Positions 1 through 7,459 of a DNA stretch of 64,000 nucleotides are shown one piece after another. The DNA comes from Clostridiales bacterium CCNA10. GTDB lineage: Bacteria > Bacillota > Clostridia > Oscillospirales > Oscillospiraceae. The stretch is taken from NCBI GenBank assembly GCA_003573975.1, contig AP018533.1, forward strand, positions 3,410,319-3,474,318. Reading direction: 5' to 3'. How positions within the stretch are numbered: position 1 is the first letter of the stretch; the number at the start of each line of letters is the position of its first letter. Position numbers and translations under genes: made by a program. Under the pieces are notes generated by a model. The model was given only the letters and a program-made list of their open reading frames with translations. It did no database searches and was not told the origin of the DNA.

Positions 1-1
1 C

Positions 2-577
2 ACCTTTCTGAGCCACGAGGCGTTCCACTACTATATGCAGGACAGCTGGCCCGCGGGCAGCACCTACTCCATGGAGGGGCTGTCGGCAGACGGCCGGGAG
101 CTGCTGTACCAGGAGTACGAGGTCCTTGCCGACCTCCAGAACGCCCTGCTGGCGGGCCGCACAGACCGCTCGGCGCTCCTGGCGTACACACAGCAGTATC
201 TGGACATCGTGGCGCAGCGGATCCAGAGAGATCCGGCCTTTCTGGAGCAGGAGCTGGCCCGGGAGACCGTGGAGGGCACCGCCACCTATGTGGGGATCCG
301 GGCCTCCCAGCTGACGGGATACGACTTCGGCGTCATGTATTTCGACAATGTGAAAGACGTCCCCTTTTCCGACCTGCGGAATACGGTCGAGTCCGGCAGG
401 CTGGACACTCAAGTTTTAGCAAACCGCATCCCCTATGAGACTGGGGCGCTGCTCTGCCTGCTCCTGGACCGCCTGGAGGTCCCGGATTGGCAGGCAGAGC
501 TCAACCGCCAGACGCCGGAGCAGCCTGTCACACTGTACGACGTCCTCCGCGCCGCCTGCCAGCCGGACGCGCTCTGA
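2..577 (+). CDS. Probable zinc metallopeptidase, C-terminal part
   Basis: The frame is open from the window edge, so the N terminus is missing. The first visible residues include HEAFH, an HExxH zinc-binding and catalytic motif, at about residues 5-9. About 85 residues further on is a conserved-looking ETVEGTATYVG stretch, whose glutamate could be the third metal ligand of a gluzincin. The rest is a mostly helical soluble tail with no membrane segment. A strong hairpin terminator follows the stop codon. I cannot assign a peptidase family or substrate. The call rests on the HExxH motif and layout only. Confidence 0.6.
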   Translation, partial: TFLSHEAFHYYMQDSWPAGSTYSMEGLSADGRELLYQEYEVLADLQNALLAGRTDRSALLAYTQQYLDIVAQRIQRDPAFLEQELARETVEGTATYVGIRASQLTGYDFGVMYFDNVKDVPFSDLRNTVESGRLDTQVLANRIPYETGALLCLLLDRLEVPDWQAELNRQTPEQPVTLYDVLRAACQPDAL

Positions 578-620
578 CTCCGCCCGGCATCCCGTTCGCA
601 GTCCAAATCCCAAAAAATGA

Positions 621-671
621 AAACGTTCGTGAGCACCGCAGCCTCCCGCGGTCCTCGCGAACGTTTTTCTT
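621..671 (+). terminator. Bidirectional intrinsic terminator
   Basis: Arms AAACGTTCG (621-629) and CGAACGTTT (658-666) pair, with additional pairing inside, followed by a T-rich run. The A-run before the left arm gives a U-tract on the opposite strand too. It sits between the peptidase gene and the convergent mrp gene. Confidence 0.8.
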
Positions 672-734
672 TTCCGCGCCGTACTGTTACGCTCTGTGGA
701 AGGCAGTGCGCCGGGAGGGGCGCACCGCGCCGCT

Positions 735-1544
735 TCAGACGTCCAGCTGCTCCGCTACGCCCTCCAGATAGTTGACGGGCAGGCTCTCCGCCTTGCCCAC
801 GTCGATGGCGGCGGCCAGCTCCGGATCGATAGGCAGCCGGGCCAGCAGGGGCAGTCCCAGCTGCATGGCCTCCTGCTCCAGGTGGCTCTCGCCGAAAATG
901 GCGTGCTTGGCCCCGCAGTCGGGGCACTGGTAATAGCTGTAATTCTCAATGAGGCCCAGCACGGGGATGGACATCATCTGCGCCATGTGGACCGCCTTGG
1001 TGACGATCATGGACACCAGATCCTGGGGGGAGGTGACCACGATGATGCCGTCCACCGGCAGGGACTGGAACACCGTCAGGGGCACATCCCCCGTTCCGGG
1101 AGGCATATCCACGAACATATAGTCCACGTCGCCCCACACCACATCGGTCCAGAACTGGGTAACCACGCCGGCGATGACCGGGCCGCGCCAGATCACGGGG
1201 TCGGTCTCATTCTCGGTGAGGAGGTTCAGGGACATGAGCTTGATCCCGCCGGGGGTGACCGCGGGCTGGATCCCGTCCTCGGTGGCCATGGCCCGCTCAT
1301 GGATGCCAAAGGCGGTGGGAATGGAGGGGCCGGTGATGTCGGCGTCCAGCACCGCCACCTTGCGGCCCCGCTTGGCCATGGCGGCCGCCAGGGAGGCGGT
1401 GACGGTGCTCTTGCCCACGCCGCCCTTGCCGCTGACCACGGCGATGACCTTTTTGACCTTGGATTTTGCGTTGGCCGGGGCCTTCAGGTCCCGGGAGGAG
1501 CAGTCCGCTCCGCAGGAGGAACAGTCGTGCGTACATTCAGACAT
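735..1544 (-). CDS. mrp: Mrp/NBP35-family iron-sulfur cluster carrier ATPase
   Basis: A 269-residue cytosolic P-loop ATPase of the Mrp/ApbC/NBP35 family, which binds and transfers Fe-S clusters to apoproteins. The deviant Walker A motif GKGGVGKS lies at residues 39-46, with the DADITGPS segment near 68 and VDMPPGTGD near 145. An N-terminal motif with Cys 4, 8, 11 and 15 (CTHDCSSCGADC), as in NBP35-type proteins, probably holds a cluster. The CPDC pair at 207-210 is the usual dimer-interface cluster ligand. The ATG at 1544 is chosen because AAAGGAG lies just upstream; an in-frame ATG at 1568 lacks this. It is the last gene of a long minus-strand block. Confidence 0.93.
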   Translation of the reverse strand: MSECTHDCSSCGADCSSRDLKAPANAKSKVKKVIAVVSGKGGVGKSTVTASLAAAMAKRGRKVAVLDADITGPSIPTAFGIHERAMATEDGIQPAVTPGGIKLMSLNLLTENETDPVIWRGPVIAGVVTQFWTDVVWGDVDYMFVDMPPGTGDVPLTVFQSLPVDGIIVVTSPQDLVSMIVTKAVHMAQMMSIPVLGLIENYSYYQCPDCGAKHAIFGESHLEQEAMQLGLPLLARLPIDPELAAAIDVGKAESLPVNYLEGVAEQLDV

Positions 1545-1637
1545 TGGAAACGTCTCCTTTCTGCCCACATACGAAAAAGGAGGGCATCAAAAATTTTTTC
1601 AAAACCGCAGGCGCGGCTGAAAGCAAAAGAAAGCGCA

Positions 1638-3947
1638 TCAGGGGACCAGGGTGTTCTCCGCCGGGAGCTGCCCCTGTCCGTCCTGGGCCGTGAAATAATA
1701 CTGAAGGATCTCCGCGGCGATGGACGCCAGGGAGGAGCCGCTGCCGCCCTTCTCCACGGCGATGGAAATGGCGATCTGGGGGTCGTCGTAGGGGGCGTAG
1801 CAGACGAACACGGCGTTGGAATTGCTCTGGCCGTTGACCTGGGCGGAGCCCGTCTTGGCCGCCACCTGGACGGGGACATCCTGGAACACACGGGCCAGGG
1901 AGCCCTCCCCGGTGGTCATGCTGTGCATCCCCCGGGTGACCGCCGCCAGGTTCTCCGGCTTCATCTCCACCGTCCCCGCCACCTCCGGCTCCGCCGCGTA
2001 GGAGACTTGGGAGAAATCTCCCGACTTCACCGTTTTCAGCAGGTGGGTGGTATAGCGCGTCCCCCCGTTGGCCAGGGTGGAGATGTAGTTGGCCAGCTGG
2101 ATGGGGGTGACCTGGGTGCTCTCCTGACCGATGGCCACGGACAACACGTTGCCCTCATACCATTTGCCCCCAAGGGACTCGGTAAACTCCGGGCTGGCCA
2201 CCACACCAGCGGCCTCGGACAGCTCCACCCCTGTCTTTTGACCCAGGCCGAACTTGGCGGCGTACTCGTCCAGCTTCTCGATGCCCACCCGCCGGCCTAC
2301 ATCATAGAAGAAGTAGTTGCAGGATACCTCGATGGCGTCGGATACGTTGACCGGTCCGTGGGTGCGTCCATACTGGCGGTAGATCCAGCACTTCGGCTGG
2401 GGCGTCGGCCAATAGGTGTACTGCCCCTCATCCCGGATGATGGTGGAGGGGGTGATGATTTCCTCCTCCAGCCCGGCGATGGCGCTAATCATCTTGAAGG
2501 TGGAACCGGGGGGATACAGGCCGCTGAAGGCCCGGTTATTCAGGGGCTTCAGCGGGTCGTCCAGCAGGCTGTTGTAGTCCTTCCGAAAGTCGGGGAGGGA
2601 GTAGGTTGGGTAGGAGGCGGAGGCCAGGATCTCCCCGGTCCGCACATCCTCCACCACGCAGGCCGCCCCCTCCACCGTGTCGCTCAGCCCGGGGACCCGG
2701 GCGGCTAGGGTGTCCTCCACCTTCTGCTGGAGGCCCAAGTCGATGGTGAGGAACACGTTGCTCCCCGGCTGGGGGGCCAGGCTCTCCCCTGTCTCCTCGT
2801 CCGTCAGCCACTGGGCGGAGACGATCTTGCCATTTTCATTGCGCTCCAGAGCCTGCTGCCCCGGAGTCCCGTGGAGGTACTCCTCAAAGGCGGCCTCCGC
2901 GCCGGAGACGCCCACGGTATCGTTCATGTTGTAGCCGCCCTTCTCCTGATAGGACGGCCAGGTATCCTTGGTGATGGCGCCGGTGTAGCCCAGCAGGTGG
3001 GCGGCATACTCCGTCTCATACTTGCGCACCGAGGCGGTCTCGATCTCCACCCCCCGGAGGTTCAGCTCCTTCACCCGGGTGATGAAGTCCACATCCACAT
3101 CCTCTGCAAAGTAGTAGGGGGGCCAGTCCGCGATCCGGCTGCGGTAGTAGAGCTCATACAGCACCCCGGCCACCGCCCGGGCGTCCCCCTGGGTCATGTC
3201 CCCCAGATTCAGGGTTGGCACGGTCTCCCCCGCCGCCCTGGCCGCCTTCTCATCCACTGCTCCCTGGCCCTTGATGTCCAGGTCCCTGCACATCTCGCCC
3301 AGCAGCTCCTCGGCGGTGGGCAGGCGGTAGGGCTGGGGCTCCTCCCGGGGCTCCTCCGGCTTCCGGAGGCCCACCAGGGTCAGCAGGCGGTCCCACAGGC
3401 CGGGCTCCTCCGGCTCGGCGGCGTCCTGCTCCGGGACCTCCCCCTCCGCCAGTTCCTCCGGGTCCTCGATCCACCCCATGTAGACCGCCAGACGGCCCAG
3501 ACGGGTCATCTGATACTCCGGCTCCCCCGCTTCATTGGTGGAGGCGGTGTAAAAGGGGTGCTCCTCCGTATAGGTGAAGGGCGCAGAAGCGGAGACGGGC
3601 AGGGTGTCCGCCCAGGCCACCCCCTCCTCCCGGGCCACCTGGATCAGGGAGAGCAGATTGGCGCAGCGCTCCTCCGGCTCCCCCATCCGGCTCATGTCCA
3701 GGGTCACCTGATAGGAGATCTCATTGGAGACCAGTACCTTGCCGTTCCGGTCCAGGATCAGCCCCCGGCTGGCGGGGACGTCCTCGACCTCGGCCACTCG
3801 GGCCACCGCCTGGGCGGCATACTCCGGCCCGTTGGTGTACTGGATGCTGTACAGGTTGGAGCACAAAAAGGTGAGCAGCAGGGCCAGTACCAGCACCACG
3901 CCCCAGATCCTGCTGTGAAACTGCTTGGGATTCAAGGGTCTTATCAT
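1638..3947 (-). CDS. mrdA: Penicillin-binding protein 2, elongasome transpeptidase
   Basis: A class B PBP that cross-links peptidoglycan during side-wall elongation, anchored in the membrane by one N-terminal helix (about residues 15-35). The transpeptidase motifs are all present: SxxK at 482-485 (GSTFK), SxN at 542-544 (SCN) and KTG at 698-700. At 769 residues it is longer than many homologues, because the pedestal region carries an acidic, proline-rich insertion (about residues 165-240). It follows mreD closely in a maf-mreC-mreD-mrdA order. The ATG at 3947 sits directly against AAAGGAG, which is unusually tight. A TTG five codons in has more normal spacing, so the exact start is uncertain. 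Confidence 0.93.
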   Translation of the reverse strand: MIRPLNPKQFHSRIWGVVLVLALLLTFLCSNLYSIQYTNGPEYAAQAVARVAEVEDVPASRGLILDRNGKVLVSNEISYQVTLDMSRMGEPEERCANLLSLIQVAREEGVAWADTLPVSASAPFTYTEEHPFYTASTNEAGEPEYQMTRLGRLAVYMGWIEDPEELAEGEVPEQDAAEPEEPGLWDRLLTLVGLRKPEEPREEPQPYRLPTAEELLGEMCRDLDIKGQGAVDEKAARAAGETVPTLNLGDMTQGDARAVAGVLYELYYRSRIADWPPYYFAEDVDVDFITRVKELNLRGVEIETASVRKYETEYAAHLLGYTGAITKDTWPSYQEKGGYNMNDTVGVSGAEAAFEEYLHGTPGQQALERNENGKIVSAQWLTDEETGESLAPQPGSNVFLTIDLGLQQKVEDTLAARVPGLSDTVEGAACVVEDVRTGEILASASYPTYSLPDFRKDYNSLLDDPLKPLNNRAFSGLYPPGSTFKMISAIAGLEEEIITPSTIIRDEGQYTYWPTPQPKCWIYRQYGRTHGPVNVSDAIEVSCNYFFYDVGRRVGIEKLDEYAAKFGLGQKTGVELSEAAGVVASPEFTESLGGKWYEGNVLSVAIGQESTQVTPIQLANYISTLANGGTRYTTHLLKTVKSGDFSQVSYAAEPEVAGTVEMKPENLAAVTRGMHSMTTGEGSLARVFQDVPVQVAAKTGSAQVNGQSNSNAVFVCYAPYDDPQIAISIAVEKGGSGSSLASIAAEILQYYFTAQDGQGQLPAENTLVP

Positions 3948-3973
3948 CTCCTTTCCCGCGGGTCCCGCCCGCC

Positions 3974-4486
3974 TCAGGCCAGCTTGGCGCCCCCTACCCG
4001 CCGGTAGATCCGGCGGAAGATCCAGTAGACCACGGGGGTCCAGCACAGGGAGAGGGCGATCTCCGGCACAGCGATCCGGAGCAGCACATCCAGGGTCTCA
4101 GCCTGAAGAAACAGGATCCGCAGGATCCGCAGGCCGTCCAGCACCCCCAGCACTCCCGCCGAGCACAGCAGGCAGCTGAGAAAGGACTGGCTCAGGGCGT
4201 ACTGGGACACCGCGCCGGTGATCATTCCCGCCAGCGCCATGCCAAACACCAGCCCGCCGAAGCCGCCGGGGTAGGCCAGTTCCCACAGAAGGCCCACCGC
4301 CAGGCCGAAGCCGGCCCCGGCATAGGCCCCCTCCAGCACCGCCACCGACACCACCGCCAGGGGAAGCAGCATGGGGATGGTGCCCAGCACCGGCAAGCGG
4401 TTGAGGATCTGGGCGTCCAGCACCCAGACCAGAAACAGCCCCAGGGCGTAGAAAAACCATTTGTGAATTTGGTCCCGGGTGGTCAC
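3974..4486 (-). CDS. mreD: Rod shape-determining protein MreD
   Basis: A 170-residue, very hydrophobic protein with about five membrane segments, the usual size and profile of MreD. MreD links MreC and the cytoplasmic MreB filament to the elongation machinery. Identity rests mainly on position, between mreC upstream and the PBP2 gene downstream, plus the membrane profile, because MreD sequences are poorly conserved. The stop lies 26 nt before the PBP2 start, which suggests one transcript. Confidence 0.88.
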   Translation of the reverse strand: MTTRDQIHKWFFYALGLFLVWVLDAQILNRLPVLGTIPMLLPLAVVSVAVLEGAYAGAGFGLAVGLLWELAYPGGFGGLVFGMALAGMITGAVSQYALSQSFLSCLLCSAGVLGVLDGLRILRILFLQAETLDVLLRIAVPEIALSLCWTPVVYWIFRRIYRRVGGAKLA

Positions 4487-4495
4487 GGTATCACT

Positions 4496-4540
4496 CCGTT
4501 CAATTAGGAATTAGGAATGAGGAGTTAGGAATTGTTGAGA
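4496..4540. repeat. Short tandem TTAGGAA-type repeat between mreC and mreD
   Basis: The 84-bp gap between mreC and mreD contains three near-identical copies of (A)TTAGGAAT or GTTAGGAATT, separated by a few bases. It is AT-rich in contrast to its GC-rich surroundings. No gene or clear hairpin is seen. Confidence 0.6.
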
Positions 4541-4570
4541 GACGGCAGCGCGGCCGCAGTCGGAGCGTCT

Positions 4571-5413
4571 CTATTCCACGATGTCGAAGTCCTTGACCAC
4601 AAAGACCTCCACCAGGGTGTCCAGTTCCACCTCAGGGGCCACCACGGCATAGCGGTTCATCCCGGAGGCGTCGCTGAACACCCCCTCCACCTGGCCCACC
4701 ACCAGGCCGGAGGGGTACACGTCCCCCTTGCCGGAGGTGAGCACCTCATCCCCCGCCACCAGCTGTGCGCCGTCGGGGAGGTAGCTCAGCTTCAGCCGCC
4801 CCTCCTTCATCAGGGCAAAATCCCCCTCCAGCACCCCGGCGCTGTTGGTCCGGGTGATGATGCCGCCCATCTCCATGCTGGTGTCGATGACCGTACTTAC
4901 GGTGGCGGTGTGGCTGCCCACCTTGGACACCACGCCCACCAGCACGCCGGTGGAGGTGATGACGCAGTTCCCCGGCTGGAGCCCCGCCTCCTCCCCCTTG
5001 CTCAGGGTGAGGGTGGAACGCCAGTTGTCAGCGGAGCGCGCCGTGACCTTGGCAGACTCAAAGGTGAGGTCCCGCCGCTTGGACCGCAGGCCCAGCAGCT
5101 CCCGAAGTCGGGCGTTCTCCTGGATGGCCTCCTGCCCCTCCCGGAGCTCGCCCTCCAGCTCAGCCACCTTCTTCTCCAGGTCCTGGAGCTCCTGCTCCAT
5201 CTCTCCATAATGGAACACATAGCGGGACACGCCGCCGGCCCAGTCGGCAACGGCGCTCACGCCGTTCCGGACCGGCGCGGTGACGGCGCTTACCAGGTCG
5301 GAGAGTGGGTCTGCGTTGCCCCCCATCAGGGCGGAGGAGATGCCGATGAGCACACTGAGCAGAAAGGCGATGACCAGCAGCCAGAACCCGTTTCTGCGAA
5401 AAAAGTCCTTCAC
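4571..5413 (-). CDS. mreC: Rod shape-determining protein MreC
   Basis: MreC is a bitopic periplasm/cell-wall-side scaffold that organises the elongasome. The protein has a short cytoplasmic start, one membrane helix (about residues 10-30), a coiled coil (about 65-100, rich in E, L and Q) and then the beta-rich MreC core ending DFDIVE. The GTG at 5413 is preferred: AAGGAG lies 8 nt upstream and the codon overlaps the maf stop as GTGA, a translational-coupling arrangement. A longer upstream frame would overlap maf heavily. No mreB is present in the window. Confidence 0.93.
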   Translation of the reverse strand: MKDFFRRNGFWLLVIAFLLSVLIGISSALMGGNADPLSDLVSAVTAPVRNGVSAVADWAGGVSRYVFHYGEMEQELQDLEKKVAELEGELREGQEAIQENARLRELLGLRSKRRDLTFESAKVTARSADNWRSTLTLSKGEEAGLQPGNCVITSTGVLVGVVSKVGSHTATVSTVIDTSMEMGGIITRTNSAGVLEGDFALMKEGRLKLSYLPDGAQLVAGDEVLTSGKGDVYPSGLVVGQVEGVFSDASGMNRYAVVAPEVELDTLVEVFVVKDFDIVE

Positions 5414-6021
5414 AGCGCCCGCTCCTTCTCCGCAGCCAGCGCCAGAGGTTCTATCCCAAAACGGGCCAGCATCCGGCCCAGCCGGCATACCGGCAGGCCC
5501 ACTACGTTGAAATAGTCGCCCCGGATGCCCTCCACCAGCAGGCAGCCGTACCCCTGGATGCCGTAGCTCCCGGCCTTGTCCATGGGCTCCCCGGTGGAGA
5601 CATAGGTCCGGATCTCCTCCGGTGTGAGCGGGCGGAACCGGACGGCGGTGGCCTCATGCTCTGTCGCCTCCTCCCCGCCCCGGCGGATGGTGACCCCGGT
5701 ATAGACCGTGTGCTCCCGCCCGGACAGGGCGGTCAGCATCCGGACCGCGTCCTCCGGGTCCGCAGGCTTGCCCAGCACCCGGCCGTCCACCGCCACCACC
5801 GTATCTGCGGCGATCACCAGAGCCTCCGGCGCAGCGCCGGCGGCCACCTCCGCCGCTTTCTGGCGGGAGAGCTCCTCCACCAGCCGCTCCGGCGGGAGGG
5901 CGGGGTCCAGGACCTCCTCCCCCCGGGCCGGGATGATCTCAAAATTTAAAATGCCCATCCGCTCCAGCAGCTCCCGCCGCCGGGGGGACTGGGACGCCAG
6001 TATGATCCTCACAGATCCCAT
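5410..6021 (-). CDS. maf: Maf-family nucleotide pyrophosphatase
   Basis: A Maf/HAM1-fold enzyme that hydrolyses non-canonical or methylated nucleoside triphosphates, linked in Bacillus to septum formation. It begins with the signature ILASQSPRRRELL, continues with IAADTVVAVDGRVLGKP (metal and base recognition) and ends with the DKAGSYGIQG segment. At 203 residues it is full length. Its start overlaps the upstream DUF2262 stop by one base (TGATG) and its stop overlaps the mreC start, so the genes are translationally coupled. maf beside mreC is a common Firmicute arrangement. Confidence 0.95.
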   Translation of the reverse strand: MGSVRIILASQSPRRRELLERMGILNFEIIPARGEEVLDPALPPERLVEELSRQKAAEVAAGAAPEALVIAADTVVAVDGRVLGKPADPEDAVRMLTALSGREHTVYTGVTIRRGGEEATEHEATAVRFRPLTPEEIRTYVSTGEPMDKAGSYGIQGYGCLLVEGIRGDYFNVVGLPVCRLGRMLARFGIEPLALAAEKERAL

Positions 6022-6929
6022 CAGCCCTCCATCTCCGCCTTCTCCGGTCCGCCCTCCAGGGAGCCGGTCACATGAATGCTGTGCCCCCAGAACAGCGCGC
6101 CGTCGTTGAACCAGAAGTCAAAGGAACCGTCCCCGGAGATCTGGACCGCATCCGGCTCCAGCCGCTCCATGAACTGCTCCCGGGTGATCTCTTCCGGCTC
6201 ATGCTCCTCACAGCCCCCGTCGCTGGCCCAGTCGTTGGCCAGCTCCAGCAGATCCCGGGCGGCGCAGGCCCGCAGCCGCCCGTCCCAGTCCGCCTGCCCC
6301 TTCATAAGGGCTCGGAGATGGAACAGGCACTTCTCCCGGTCCTCGTCCCGGTCCAGGTCCAGCCGGATCGGGCTTCCCAGCCAGTCGGCCTCCGCCTCGA
6401 ACCACCCCAGGGCACGGTTGAGGGCAAAGGTGCCCAGCCCATCCACCCAGAAGGTCACCGGCTTCTTCTGCTCATCCAGGATGGCCTTCAGCTCCGGGTC
6501 AAAGCCCGGCTCGGGCAGGTCCAGCAGGAGCAGCCGCGTCCCGTCCTCTGAGCGCCGGGCACGAAAGCGGATGATAAAATCGGGCCTGGCCCGCTGGCGC
6601 AGCACCGGCATCAGCTGGTTGTCCGCAATGGTCTCCAGCTGGAACGCCCCCCGATGGAGCTCCGGGCCGTCCGCCTCTATCCAGGCGGTCAGGCCGATGG
6701 AGGCGGGCCACAGGCCCTCCCCCTCCTCTCCCTGGCTGCCGGAGAAGGGGTTTGCCCCAGTGACAGCCAGGATCTCCAGCTCCTCCGGCAGAAAATCCTG
6801 TCCCAGCGTGCGGAGCGCCTGGGGGATCTCTGCGGCCTGCTGCCGCTCCTTCGCCCTCTGTTCGGCGCTTCTCTGCCACTGTTGCTCCTCGGGGACCTCC
6901 CCGCCTTTTTTCTTCCAAAATCCGAACAT
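6021..6929 (-). CDS. DUF2262-like protein of unknown function
   Basis: A 302-residue soluble protein with no signal peptide. The C-terminal third (about 235-295, with FMERLEP, DGSFDFWFNDGALFWGHSI and a following beta-strand) resembles the DUF2262 family as I recall it; function is unknown. The middle contains a run of acidic and aromatic residues and a possible helical hairpin. RBS AGAGGAG precedes the ATG. It is coupled to maf by a one-base overlap and follows dut by 26 nt, so it is probably co-transcribed with the envelope genes. Confidence 0.65.
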   Translation of the reverse strand: MFGFWKKKGGEVPEEQQWQRSAEQRAKERQQAAEIPQALRTLGQDFLPEELEILAVTGANPFSGSQGEEGEGLWPASIGLTAWIEADGPELHRGAFQLETIADNQLMPVLRQRARPDFIIRFRARRSEDGTRLLLLDLPEPGFDPELKAILDEQKKPVTFWVDGLGTFALNRALGWFEAEADWLGSPIRLDLDRDEDREKCLFHLRALMKGQADWDGRLRACAARDLLELANDWASDGGCEEHEPEEITREQFMERLEPDAVQISGDGSFDFWFNDGALFWGHSIHVTGSLEGGPEKAEMEG

Positions 6930-6955
6930 CCACAGACGCTCCTCTCTGCGGGGCC

Positions 6956-7405
6956 TTACTTCCCGGTGGAGCCAAAGCCGCCCGCGCCCCGCTCCGTCTC
7001 GTCCAGCTCGTCCACCAGCTCCACGTCGGCCTGGACCACCGGCGTCACCATCAGCTGGGCGATGCGGTCCCCGGGCTGGACGGTATATTCCGATTCCCCG
7101 GAGTTATATAGGCCAACCATGATCTCACCTCTGTAATCACTATCGATGACCCCCACGCAGTTTCCGGGGACCACGCCGTGCTTAATACCCAGCCCGCTGC
7201 GGGCAAACACCAGCGCCACATAGTCTGCCGAGGGCAGGGCGATGGCAATGCCTGTGGGGATGACCGCCCTTCCTCCGGGCCGGAGGGTCACCGCCGCGTC
7301 CACACAGGCGTGCAGATCCATGGCCGCAGAGCCGGGGGTGGCGTAAAAGGGGGCGGGGATGTCCGTCCCGATCTTAGGGGATACAGCTTTGATTTTTAAT
7401 TTCAT
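6956..7405 (-). CDS. dut: dUTP diphosphatase
   Basis: Trimeric dUTPase, which converts dUTP to dUMP and pyrophosphate to keep uracil out of DNA and supply dTMP synthesis. The five family motifs are readable: AAMDLHA, RSGLG, the GVIDSDYRGEI motif with the catalytic aspartate, GDRIAQL and the C-terminal RGAGGFGSTG arm that closes on the substrate. The length of 149 residues is standard. Two in-frame ATGs exist; the one at 7405 has GAGG six bases upstream and gives the usual MKLKIK start. Confidence 0.96.
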   Translation of the reverse strand: MKLKIKAVSPKIGTDIPAPFYATPGSAAMDLHACVDAAVTLRPGGRAVIPTGIAIALPSADYVALVFARSGLGIKHGVVPGNCVGVIDSDYRGEIMVGLYNSGESEYTVQPGDRIAQLMVTPVVQADVELVDELDETERGAGGFGSTGK

Positions 7406-7459
7406 ATCGTTCCTCATGTTCTCCGCCCGGCCCCAGGCCGTCCGGCGGTCTCATTTGTC

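Noticed and set aside
696..2708. Long plus-strand open frame of 670 codons
   Set aside because: It is antisense to mrp and mrdA, which have full domain motifs. The translation is His/Gly/Arg-rich low complexity, typical of the complement of GC-rich genes.
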